Assembly (NCBI GenBank): GCA_016219075.1
Contig: JACRCJ010000036.1
Span: forward strand, 1 to 14,400
Direction of reading: 5' to 3'
Length of the DNA stretch: 14,400 nucleotides
From: Deltaproteobacteria bacterium
GTDB taxonomy: Bacteria; Desulfobacterota; GWC2-55-46
The position numbers and the translations under genes are program-made. Below are positions 1 through 6,499 of this stretch, piece after piece. The stretch's first letter is position 1. The number at the start of each line of letters is the position of its first letter. The notes beneath the pieces were generated by a model. The model saw only the letters and a program-made list of their open reading frames with translations. It did not search any database and was not told where the DNA came from.

Positions 1-1715
1 GCCTTTGCCGCCGCCGTAAGAAGCGCCCCTTCGGTAGGGTCCCCGGATATCGTCCACTCGCCGCCCGCCGCGCCAGGCGGCCTCAAGGCCGCGTTGTTGC
101 AGAGCGCCGAGGCCGCCAGAAGCTTTCGGACCCCTTCCTCTTCAAGCTCTTTTTCCGTCATGGTCTTGCCGTTGAGGATGAACCCGCCCTCCGGGGCGTA
201 CCCCAAGCCGCCGACATCGATGACCCTGCCGTTTATGAAGAGCTTTACGACATTCATCCGGTTCGTGGTGAGGGTGCCGGTCTTGTCCGTGCAGATGACG
301 GTGGCGCTCCCGAGCGTTTCAACAGCCGAGAGCTTCTTGACTATCGCGTTTTTACCCGCCATCCTCTGCACCCCCATCGCAAGCGAAAGGGATACCGTCG
401 GAAGGAGCCCTTCCGGGACATTGGCGACTATTATGCCGATGGCGAATATGAAACTTTCGGCGAAGGTAAGGCCGGCGAGGCGGTATCCGAGGAGGAAAAA
501 GACAAGCCCCAGGGTAACGGCTATAATCGTGACGGTGCGGGTTATGTTGATTATCTCTTTTTGAAGCGGGCTTGTCTCTGGCTTTATCGCCTGCGTGAGG
601 GAAGCAACCCGCCCTATCTCCGTGTCCATCCCAGTGGCCGTCACGACTATAGTCCCGGTCCCCGAGACGATAGTCGTTCCGGCAAATACAAGGTTCGGGA
701 CTTCGGTCCAGATAAACCCTTTGCCGTTGGTTACCGGCTCGCTGACCTTGTAGACGGGTTTGCTCTCCCCTGTCAGGGAGCTATTGTCCACCCTCATCTC
801 CTGGGCGTCCACGAGCCTGCCGTCGGCCGGGACGCTGTCGCCTTCCGAGAGTCTTATGAGGTCTCCGGGGACAAGGGTCACGGCGTCTATCTCTTTTTCC
901 TCCCCGTCCCTTATCACGCGGACCTTTTTCGGCAGAAGCCGTTTGAGCGCCTCCACCGCGCGTTCGGCCCTGTACTCCTGCCAGAAGCTGAAGAGCGCGT
1001 TGATGACGATGACGAGGAATATGGCCCATCCGAGCTCCGGCATCCCGGCTACAAACGACATCGCTCCGCCGGCCCACAGGAGAAGAGCGAAGAGGTTCAG
1101 GAACATGTTGCCGAGAAAGTCCTTGAGCAGCGGGCTTTTTTCGATACGCTTCAAGGTGTTGGGGCCCGTGAGCTTGAGCCTTCTTTGGGCCTCGGAAATG
1201 GTGAGCCCCTTGCCGGAGGTCTCCAACTCCCTGAACACCTCGTCCTTCTGGAGCGGTATGTAGAGCGAGCGGGCCGCCCCCTCGGCTTTCCGTATCTCAC
1301 GGACGACCTCTTCGCCGTTTCTCGCGTTCAGGATGGCGTGGTTGAAGGACCTGTCAAGAAGGAGCCCCTCGACCTTCGACAATATCTGCAGGTGGCTGCC
1401 GCTCTCCTTGATCGGGGATACGATGAGGAAAAAGATTCGATCGGGTATTTTCCTGCCGCGTCTTCCCCGTATCCCTTTTTTAGAGACCGCCACGGCCACG
1501 GCCGTATCCTCGATATCCTCCGAAAGACAGTGGAAGACCGCCGAGCCGGTCCCTGAGAGCACCCCTTCCGTGCTTTCCCGGCCTTTTATGGAGCAGAACA
1601 TCTTGGCAAGGCGGTCCTCGGGCAAAAGCCGGGAGGACAACTCGCTGAGGACCGTCTCATGGTCCCGGGCCTTGATGTCGAAAATGACCGCTTTTAGGAG
1701 TGCTGAAATATCCAT
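1..1715 (-). CDS. P-type cation-transporting ATPase with N-terminal PTS EIIA-like domain (partial, C-terminus beyond window)
   Basis: ATP-driven cation pump of the inner membrane. The 571 visible residues start at ATG 1715-1713 and run off the left edge. Residues about 1-145 resemble a PtsN/fructose-type PTS EIIA domain, with a GTGSAVFH segment that puts His62 at the usual phosphorylated histidine. A cation-ATPase N-terminal domain follows (about 153-200), then TM1-TM2 (about 200-247), the actuator domain with LTGES (314-318), TM3-TM4 (about 394-447) with VPEGLLPT (433-440), the phosphorylation motif DKTGTLT with Asp477, and the start of the nucleotide-binding domain (GDPTEGALL, about 558-566). 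PEGLLPT after an ANV tract is closer to Na,K-ATPase-like P2 pumps than to SERCA, but the ion cannot be assigned without TM5-TM6, which are outside the window. No clear Shine-Dalgarno precedes the start. The gene is divergent from the cheR operon. The ATPase call is very secure; the EIIA call rests on pattern and is good but not certain. Confidence 0.93.
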   Translation of the reverse strand, partial: MDISALLKAVIFDIKARDHETVLSELSSRLLPEDRLAKMFCSIKGRESTEGVLSGTGSAVFHCLSEDIEDTAVAVAVSKKGIRGRRGRKIPDRIFFLIVSPIKESGSHLQILSKVEGLLLDRSFNHAILNARNGEEVVREIRKAEGAARSLYIPLQKDEVFRELETSGKGLTISEAQRRLKLTGPNTLKRIEKSPLLKDFLGNMFLNLFALLLWAGGAMSFVAGMPELGWAIFLVIVINALFSFWQEYRAERAVEALKRLLPKKVRVIRDGEEKEIDAVTLVPGDLIRLSEGDSVPADGRLVDAQEMRVDNSSLTGESKPVYKVSEPVTNGKGFIWTEVPNLVFAGTTIVSGTGTIVVTATGMDTEIGRVASLTQAIKPETSPLQKEIINITRTVTIIAVTLGLVFFLLGYRLAGLTFAESFIFAIGIIVANVPEGLLPTVSLSLAMGVQRMAGKNAIVKKLSAVETLGSATVICTDKTGTLTTNRMNVVKLFINGRVIDVGGLGYAPEGGFILNGKTMTEKELEEEGVRKLLAASALCNNAALRPPGAAGGEWTISGDPTEGALLTAAAK

Positions 1716-1812
1716 ACCGTTCAGAGGATACCATACAAGACAGTTTATTTGAAGCGGGCGTAACGGCAAGCTCAGCCGCTCACCCCCCCTTCGGTCCGCG
1801 CAAGTGCCGATT

Positions 1813-1955
1813 GTTTTTTTAACGTTCTGAAAACCCTGGGGTTTTAAGCCCAGGGATGAAAGAACGCCTGGTACGAAGGGTTTTCTTCTGAAAGCAGTTT
1901 TGCTTTGAAACAGGCCCGGCCCCCCTGGGATTGAAGCCCGGGGAGGGTTCATTAT
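1813..1955 (-). repeat. Composite intergenic repeat element, long copy (three hairpins)
   Basis: Read on the minus strand, the element begins with ATAATGAACCCTCCCCGG (1955-1938) inside an imperfect GC hairpin. Next comes an AAAGCA/TGCTTT hairpin (1906-1891, 4-nt loop), then a perfect 7-bp hairpin CCCTGGG/CCCAGGG (1855-1834) flanked by CGTTCT/AGAACG arms (1861-1866 with 1823-1828). It ends in AGAACGTTAAAAA (1828-1816). The first 18 bases recur exactly at 7606-7623 and the last 13 recur exactly at 7643-7655 and 11171-11183. It fills most of the 327-base divergent region between the ATPase and cheR. No ORF is contained. It could be a MITE-like element or a remnant of a hairpin-ended transposon; origin is inference. 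Confidence 0.75.
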
Positions 1956-1958
1956 TTA

Positions 1959-1987
1959 TTCACATTCTTCCTTTTTAATGCTATACT
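1959..1987 (+). promoter_or_regulatory. sigma70-type promoter for the cheR-kinase-rhodanese operon
   Basis: TTCACA (1959-1964), a 17-base spacer and TATACT (1982-1987) match the -35/-10 consensus at 5/6 and 5/6 positions with ideal spacing. The expected transcription start is near 1994, leaving a leader of about 50 bases before ATG 2043. The -35 lies just outside the end of the intergenic repeat. Confidence 0.65.
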
Positions 1988-2042
1988 TTTTACGGGCTTT
2001 TTTTTGGAAATCCCTCAGTGTCAACGCGAGCGTTCGAACCCG

Positions 2043-2876
2043 ATGAGTCACTATAGAAGTTCACACCATGGAAGCGCTGTCCACTGCGGAGAAAAGGACC
2101 TCGCCATGCTCCTTGAGAAGATCTACAGCGAACACGGATGGGATTTCCGGAATTATAAGAGGGCAAGCCTTAAGCGAAGGATACAGAAAAGGTTTGCCGC
2201 CCTCGATGTGCGCACTTACCCTGACTACTGCCACGCGCTCGATTCAGACCCGGCCGAATACTCAAGGCTCTTCTCCACCCTAACGATCAAAGTAAGCGAG
2301 TTTTTCAGGGAACCGGAGGTCTTTGACCTCCTGTCACGGACCCTGCCCGCTAAATTCACGCGTGACGCCGGAATAAAGGCGTGGTGCTGCGGCTGCGCCT
2401 TCGGCGAGGAGCCGTATTCGCTTGCCATAGTCTTTTCAGAGACCTTGAGCGCCGAGGGCCTGAAGCACTCGAAGGTCTTCGCCACCGACATAGACCCGGA
2501 CGCCCTGGACACGGCCAGAAAGGCCGTCTACAGGGAGGACTCGATCCGTAATGTCACCCCCGAGGTCCGGGAGAGGTATTTTTTCAAGGTCAACGGCATG
2601 AACAAGGTCAAATACGTCGTCAGGAACCTCGTCAAGTTCGGGACGCAGGATATCGTGAAAAGCCCTTCCATCTCAAAGGTGCAGGTGCTCTTCTGCAGGA
2701 ACCTTTTCATATATTTCAACAAGACGCTGCAGGAGAAGGTCTTCGAAAAGCTCGATTATTCCCTCGTGCCCGGCGGGGTATTGGTCCTCGGCAAGGCCGA
2801 GGTGCTGCCGCAACGGTTCGCGGCGGGGTATTCCGCTCTCGGCGGGCACTTGAGCGTTTACGAGAAAAAGGCGTGA
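2043..2876 (+). CDS. cheR: CheR-type SAM-dependent protein-glutamate methyltransferase
   Basis: 277-aa cytoplasmic CheR-family enzyme, which would transfer methyl groups from S-adenosylmethionine to receptor glutamates or a similar target. Residues about 18-80 form the all-alpha N-terminal domain, with the basic helix NYKRASLKRRIQKRF. The SAM-binding domain follows: the CGCAFGEEPYSLA loop (about 116-128), the acidic ATDID (147-151), and CRNLFIYF (218-225), the family's C-R-N-x-x-I-Y-F signature. Length is normal. I chose ATG 2043; a TTG at 2004 is in frame but almost at the predicted transcription start, and ATG 2106 has a better Shine-Dalgarno (AAAGGA) but would cut into the N-terminal domain. 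The stop is 4 bases before the next start, so translation is probably coupled to the kinase. No cheA, cheB or cheW is nearby; substrate unknown, possibly the receptor at 11223-13211. Confidence 0.93.
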   Translation: MSHYRSSHHGSAVHCGEKDLAMLLEKIYSEHGWDFRNYKRASLKRRIQKRFAALDVRTYPDYCHALDSDPAEYSRLFSTLTIKVSEFFREPEVFDLLSRTLPAKFTRDAGIKAWCCGCAFGEEPYSLAIVFSETLSAEGLKHSKVFATDIDPDALDTARKAVYREDSIRNVTPEVRERYFFKVNGMNKVKYVVRNLVKFGTQDIVKSPSISKVQVLFCRNLFIYFNKTLQEKVFEKLDYSLVPGGVLVLGKAEVLPQRFAAGYSALGGHLSVYEKKA

Positions 2877-2880
2877 GGAC

Positions 2881-5817
2881 ATGAGACAGTTGATCGAGTA
2901 TTTCGATAGAAGGACCATGGGCTTCAAGCTGACCGTCATATTCCTGTCGGTCATCCTGATCCCCATGATGCTCCTTGCGTACATCTCTTACAGGGTCATA
3001 GACTCGCGCCTTATGAAGGACTCCGATGAGAGGATAAGCTACGGGCTTAAGTCCGCGTGGACGGAGTACTATGTCAGGGGCGAGCAGATGCGCTACGGCA
3101 TGCTCCAGGCGGCTTCGATGGAAGAGATCGAGACCGCGATAGACACGCACGACGCCGTTTACCTGAAAAAGATGATGACCCGCTGGAAGCAGATGCGCCC
3201 GTATGTGGACATCTGGGAGGTGACCGACGAGAAGGGGGCGGTGCTTGCCCGCCTCAACAGCGACTACTCCGGCGACAGGCTTGATTTTAACGGCATGGTC
3301 TCCTCCGCGATGAGTAACGGGGAGCCTAAGATCTCGACCGAAGTGATCGGGAAGGAGCTCTTGAAGCGTGAGGGCAACGAACTGAGCGAACTGGCCGTCG
3401 TGCCTGACGGCTTCGGCCCTCAGAAAGAAAAGCCCGAGTCGAGCCCTTCCATCGTCATCGCCCTGATGGTCGTCACCCCCGTCATGGACGAAAACAACAG
3501 GCCCCTCGGGTCGATAATAACCGGGGACATCCTCAATAACGACAACTACATACCGGATACCGTGGCATACAAGAACCCGGGGCTCTTTACGACGATATCC
3601 GTAAACGGCATTCGGATAGCCTCCAATGTTATAGACGGCAACGGTCACAACGCCAGGTGGACGAGCATCGACGGCCGGGTCTTAGACGACCTGAAGAATA
3701 AAAAGTTCTCGAAGGGCGAGTGGAGCCTGCCCGGGATGACTTACCTCTCGATCTTCGAGCCGATAAAGGACTTCAAGGGTAATGTCATCGGTTCTCTCGA
3801 CGTCGGGATCTCGAAGGAAAAGGTCTGGACGCTTCAGAAGGAGAACCAGCGGGTGATAGCCTTCATAACGATAGTGGGGCTTTCGGTCTCTTTGCTTGCG
3901 GCCTTTGTCTCGACCTACAGGATAACGCTCCCCTTGAAGACCCTCAAGGAGAAGATCGGCGCCTTTGCCGGCGGAGACATGAGCGCCAGGGTCCGTTTAA
4001 ACCGGTACCCTGACTCAAAAGACGAGATAAGGTCCCTGGCCGCCGCCTTCAACCTCATGATGGACGAGGTCGGCAGGCGTGAAGAGGAGAAACAGAATTA
4101 TCTGAGGGAGACCGAGAAAAAAAACAGGGAGGTCCTCGCCCTTAACGACGAGCTCAGGAAGACGAACGAGGAGCTTGAGGTCGCCTACGAGGAGACACAG
4201 AGCCAGACCGAAGAGCTCCATGCGATAAACGAGGAGCTGAAGCTTCTGAACGAGGACCTCGACAGGAAGAACGCCGAGCTTAAAAAGGCCAACCTCATCA
4301 TAACCCTCGAGGAGGAGGAGATCAAGAGGGCGAAGGACAAGCTGAGGCTCATATACGACAGCATCAGGGACTACATACTCCTTGTGGACTACGACAGCAG
4401 GATAATGGAGGCGAACAGGTACTTCTTCGAGAAGTTCGGCCTGAACGAACCGGACGCCGTAGGCAAGAACGTCTATTCCTTCTTCGGCATGGAGGTGCAG
4501 GCCCGGGCGTGCCCTGCACGGAAGGCCATAGACACGATGGCCCCGGTCGAGGCGGAGGAGACCACCGCCGACGGCAAGGTCTTCACCCTGCACGCCTTCC
4601 CCATCCTCGGCGACAAGTCAACAAGGAGCGCGGTCCTGTACATAAGGGACATAACCGAGCAGAGGCTACTGGCCCAGAGGCTAATCCAGAGCGAGAAGCT
4701 CTCTTCGCTCGGGGAACTCGTCTCAGGGGTGGCCCACGAGCTCAACAACCCGCTTACCGGCATCATGTGCTTCTCCGAGCTTTTGATGGGACAAAAGATA
4801 AGCGATGACGTCAGGTCGAAGCTTATAAAGATAAACGACGCGTCGCTGAGGTGCAAGAAGATAATCGACAACCTCCTTACTTTCGCGCGGTGGAAGAGGC
4901 CTGAGAAGAAGTACGAGGATGTGAACGGTATCGTGAGGCAGAGCCTTGATCTCAGGGGCTACCAGCTCAGGATGGACAACATCGAAGTCGAGCTCGACCT
5001 CGACGGCGCCATCCCTTCCACCATGGTCGATGAGAACCAGATACACCAGGTCTTTTTAAACCTCTTGAACAACGCCCGCGACGCCGTCCTGGAGAAGGGG
5101 CACGGGGGGACCATAAAGATCTCCAGCAGGTATTCCTCCGGAAAGATCGTCGTCAAGTTCGAGGACTCAGGCATCGGCATGACCCAGGAGACCGCCAACA
5201 GGATATTCGACCCGTTCTTTACGACCAAGGGGGTCGGCAGAGGCACGGGCCTGGGGCTTTCGATATCCTACGGCATAGTGAACGAGCACGGGGGCAGCAT
5301 CTACGCCTCGAGCTCTCCCGGGGCCGGGACCACCTTCGTCGTGGAACTTCCTGTGGTGGAAAGGACTTTCCAGGAAGATCAGGACGCGGTCAAGCCTGAC
5401 CCTCAGGCCTCGGAGCGCGTCAAGGCTCTGGCAAAGGGACGCAGGGCCCTTGTCGTCGACGACGAGGCCATAGTGCTCGACCTTCTTTACTACACGCTCA
5501 GTAACGCGGGTTTCAGCGTCGACAAGTCCGTCTCCGGCGAGCAGGCCCTCGAAAAGCTCAAGGGCAACAGCTACGACCTCATAATAAGCGACATAAAGAT
5601 GCCTGGGCTCGGCGGGATGGGTTTTTACAGGGAGGCGGCCAGCATCAGGCCCGAAGCGCTCAAGAAGATAATATTCATCTCCGGCGACAGCGTTAACAGG
5701 GAGACGCGTGAGTTTTTGAACAAGGCAGGGAGCCACGCCCTGAAAAAGCCTTTTACCGTGGACCAGCTGCATGACGCTGTGGTAAAGCTTATCATGCGCC
5801 AAACCGTTGCAGATTGA
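2881..5817 (+). CDS. Membrane hybrid sensor histidine kinase (Cache-HAMP-coiled coil-PAS-HisKA-HATPase-REC)
   Basis: 978-aa inner-membrane hybrid kinase. TM1 is about 16-36. A large periplasmic sensor (about 40-315) ends in a Cache-like tract (NGIRIASNV, then FEPIKDFKGNVIGSLDVGI), similar to Cache_3/Cache_2 sensors. TM2 (about 326-346) leads to HAMP (347-400), then an uninterrupted coiled coil (about 400-488) rich in N-E-E-L repeats, and a PAS domain (about 488-595). HisKA has GVAHELNNPLTG with the phospho-accepting His619. The HATPase has NNARDAV (730-736), DSGIGM (762-767) and a GRGTGLGL G-box. A C-terminal receiver (about 856-970) keeps Asp860/861, phospho-acceptor Asp904 and Lys956, so all phosphotransfer residues are present. 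The start is 4 bases after the cheR stop. No HPt protein or output regulator is in this operon; the target may be its own receiver or an unlinked protein. The PAS contains an ARACPARKA segment whose cysteine could matter for sensing, which is inference. Confidence 0.95.
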   Translation: MRQLIEYFDRRTMGFKLTVIFLSVILIPMMLLAYISYRVIDSRLMKDSDERISYGLKSAWTEYYVRGEQMRYGMLQAASMEEIETAIDTHDAVYLKKMMTRWKQMRPYVDIWEVTDEKGAVLARLNSDYSGDRLDFNGMVSSAMSNGEPKISTEVIGKELLKREGNELSELAVVPDGFGPQKEKPESSPSIVIALMVVTPVMDENNRPLGSIITGDILNNDNYIPDTVAYKNPGLFTTISVNGIRIASNVIDGNGHNARWTSIDGRVLDDLKNKKFSKGEWSLPGMTYLSIFEPIKDFKGNVIGSLDVGISKEKVWTLQKENQRVIAFITIVGLSVSLLAAFVSTYRITLPLKTLKEKIGAFAGGDMSARVRLNRYPDSKDEIRSLAAAFNLMMDEVGRREEEKQNYLRETEKKNREVLALNDELRKTNEELEVAYEETQSQTEELHAINEELKLLNEDLDRKNAELKKANLIITLEEEEIKRAKDKLRLIYDSIRDYILLVDYDSRIMEANRYFFEKFGLNEPDAVGKNVYSFFGMEVQARACPARKAIDTMAPVEAEETTADGKVFTLHAFPILGDKSTRSAVLYIRDITEQRLLAQRLIQSEKLSSLGELVSGVAHELNNPLTGIMCFSELLMGQKISDDVRSKLIKINDASLRCKKIIDNLLTFARWKRPEKKYEDVNGIVRQSLDLRGYQLRMDNIEVELDLDGAIPSTMVDENQIHQVFLNLLNNARDAVLEKGHGGTIKISSRYSSGKIVVKFEDSGIGMTQETANRIFDPFFTTKGVGRGTGLGLSISYGIVNEHGGSIYASSSPGAGTTFVVELPVVERTFQEDQDAVKPDPQASERVKALAKGRRALVVDDEAIVLDLLYYTLSNAGFSVDKSVSGEQALEKLKGNSYDLIISDIKMPGLGGMGFYREAASIRPEALKKIIFISGDSVNRETREFLNKAGSHALKKPFTVDQLHDAVVKLIMRQTVAD

Positions 5818-5843
5818 AGATACCGGTACACAGGAGGTCAAGG

Positions 5844-6254
5844 ATGAGAAGACTGGCTGTTTTTACTCTTTTGTTCCTGGCTGTGGCCATGCCCGGTTTG
5901 GCCGGCTTTATGGGCGAGGTCCCGAGGATCACGGTCGAGGAGCTTAAGTCCAGGCTCGACCGCGGGGCAAAGATAGTCATACTCGATGTCCGGTCGAGGA
6001 GCTCCTACGGCTCAAGCGATGTCATGATCAAGGGGTCGGTGAGGATACCGCCCGACGAGCTTAACGACAGGGCGGGCGAGCTGCCGCCCGGCCGGGAGGT
6101 CGTTACCTACTGCACTTGACCGGACGAGGCGACGAGCGCCCGTGCGGCGCTCCTTCTGATGAGCAAAGGGTTCCAGAATGTCAAGGCCCTCAGGGGCGGT
6201 TTCAAGGCATGGGTCGACGCCGGTTATCCGGTGGTGCCCAAGGCAGGGTTTTAG
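5844..6254 (+). CDS. Exported single-domain rhodanese, probable selenoprotein (in-frame TGA at 6117-6119 read as Sec92)
   Basis: 136-aa rhodanese-fold protein if TGA 6117-6119 is read through. ATG 5844 has an excellent AGGAGG 6 bases upstream and lies 26 bases after the kinase stop, so it is the third gene of the operon. Residues 1-20 look like a Sec signal peptide (MRRLAVFTLLFLAVAMPGLA), placing the protein outside the cytoplasm. LDVRSRSSY (48-55) is the usual rhodanese tract before the loop. The loop reads TYCT-stop-PDEATS: Cys90 is the catalytic-position cysteine, and the TGA takes the place of the second cysteine in the Y-C-x-C-P-x-E-A-T-S loop of relatives. The same frame then continues with a full rhodanese C-terminus (KGFQNVKALRGGFKAW, then GYP) to TAG 6252. 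A 7-bp hairpin with a GU-containing loop starts 14 bases after the TGA, matching bacterial SECIS rules. TGA is a normal stop elsewhere in the window. Alternatives are a nonsense mutation or a base error. Possible roles are sulfur or selenium transfer or thiol redox work. Confidence 0.75.
6134..6152 (+). promoter_or_regulatory. Bacterial SECIS-like stem-loop for Sec insertion
   Basis: GAGCGCC (6134-6140) pairs perfectly with GGCGCTC (6146-6152) around the loop CGTGC (6141-6145). There are 21 bases between the TGA and the apical loop, inside the 16-37 window known for bacterial SECIS elements. The loop is small and has G as its second base, followed by U, as required in SelB-binding loops. Because the stem lies within coding sequence for a conserved part of the domain, codon constraint could also create it by chance. 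Confidence 0.6.
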
Positions 6255-6278
6255 GCGCCTGAAGCGGCTACCGTCTCC

Positions 6279-6302
6279 GGGCGTCTTTCTGAAAAGACGC
6301 CC
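6279..6302 (+). terminator. Terminator-like hairpin after the selenoprotein gene
   Basis: GGGCGTCTTT (6279-6288) and AAAGACGCCC (6293-6302) form a perfect 10-bp stem with a CTGA loop, 24 bases after the stop at 6254. Downstream is pyrimidine-rich (CTTTCTT at 6312-6318), but there is no immediate T-run, so it may be an inefficient terminator or a 3'-end stabilising hairpin for the operon mRNA. Confidence 0.5.
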
Positions 6303-6422
6303 CTGGTCCGCCTTTCTTAAAGCGCCGGCCGGATATCCTTTCTTCGCGTTATCGTTTTAACAACGCCGCGCCCCGGTAAAACACACCTGTCTTTAGCGCC
6401 TCGCCGTTTTTTAAAAACCGGG

Positions 6423-6428
6423 TATAAT
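6423..6428 (+). promoter_or_regulatory. Perfect -10 box (TATAAT) upstream of the DUF155 gene
   Basis: TATAAT at 6423-6428 follows an A/T-rich tract (TTTTTTAAAAA, 6407-6417). No good -35 is visible 16-18 bases upstream (around TCGCCG, 6401-6406), so a helper protein or a different upstream contact may be needed. The predicted start, near 6434-6436, falls at the first base of the long hairpin described next. Confidence 0.45.
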
Positions 6429-6432
6429 AGTA

Positions 6433-6467
6433 CGGGGGGCAGGGCGGCCATGCCGCCCTGCCCCCCG
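6433..6467 (+). promoter_or_regulatory. 16-bp perfect hairpin at the predicted 5' end of the DUF155 mRNA
   Basis: The arms CGGGGGGCAGGGCGGC (6433-6448) and 6452-6467 are exact reverse complements around a CAT loop. The structure begins 5 bases after the TATAAT box and ends 32 bases before the TTG start. There is no T-run on either strand, so it is not a standard terminator. It may protect the 5' end, control translation or bind a protein; the role is inference. Confidence 0.6.
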
Positions 6468-6499
6468 ATCAAATATCGACGGTCAAGGACAATACGGAC

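Noticed and set aside
561..1556. 331-residue open frame on the plus strand
   Set aside because: It is antisense to the P-type ATPase, whose minus-strand frame shows all family motifs; the plus-strand product has no recognisable domain.
1813..1955. CRISPR array or tRNA-like structure in the divergent intergenic region
   Set aside because: There are no regularly spaced direct repeats and no cloverleaf; the structure is explained by hairpins shared with two other intergenic sites.
2716..3648. 310-residue open frame on the minus strand
   Set aside because: It lies over the cheR end and the kinase start, is rich in His/Arg/Val as expected of antisense GC-rich coding sequence, and has no domain.
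5844..6119. Rhodanese treated as a truncated pseudogene ending at TGA 6119
   Set aside because: The frame continues with a complete, conserved rhodanese C-terminus, the TGA is at a cysteine position and a SECIS-like hairpin follows. Pseudogene decay would not be expected to keep all of these, though a sequencing error is not excluded.
6117..6119. Reassignment of TGA to an ordinary amino acid in this organism
   Set aside because: TGA ends the cheR, kinase and response-regulator genes here with normal spacing to the next gene, so it is a stop codon in general.
6433..6467. The 16-bp hairpin as a transcription terminator
   Set aside because: No T-run follows on either strand and it sits between a -10 box and a start codon.
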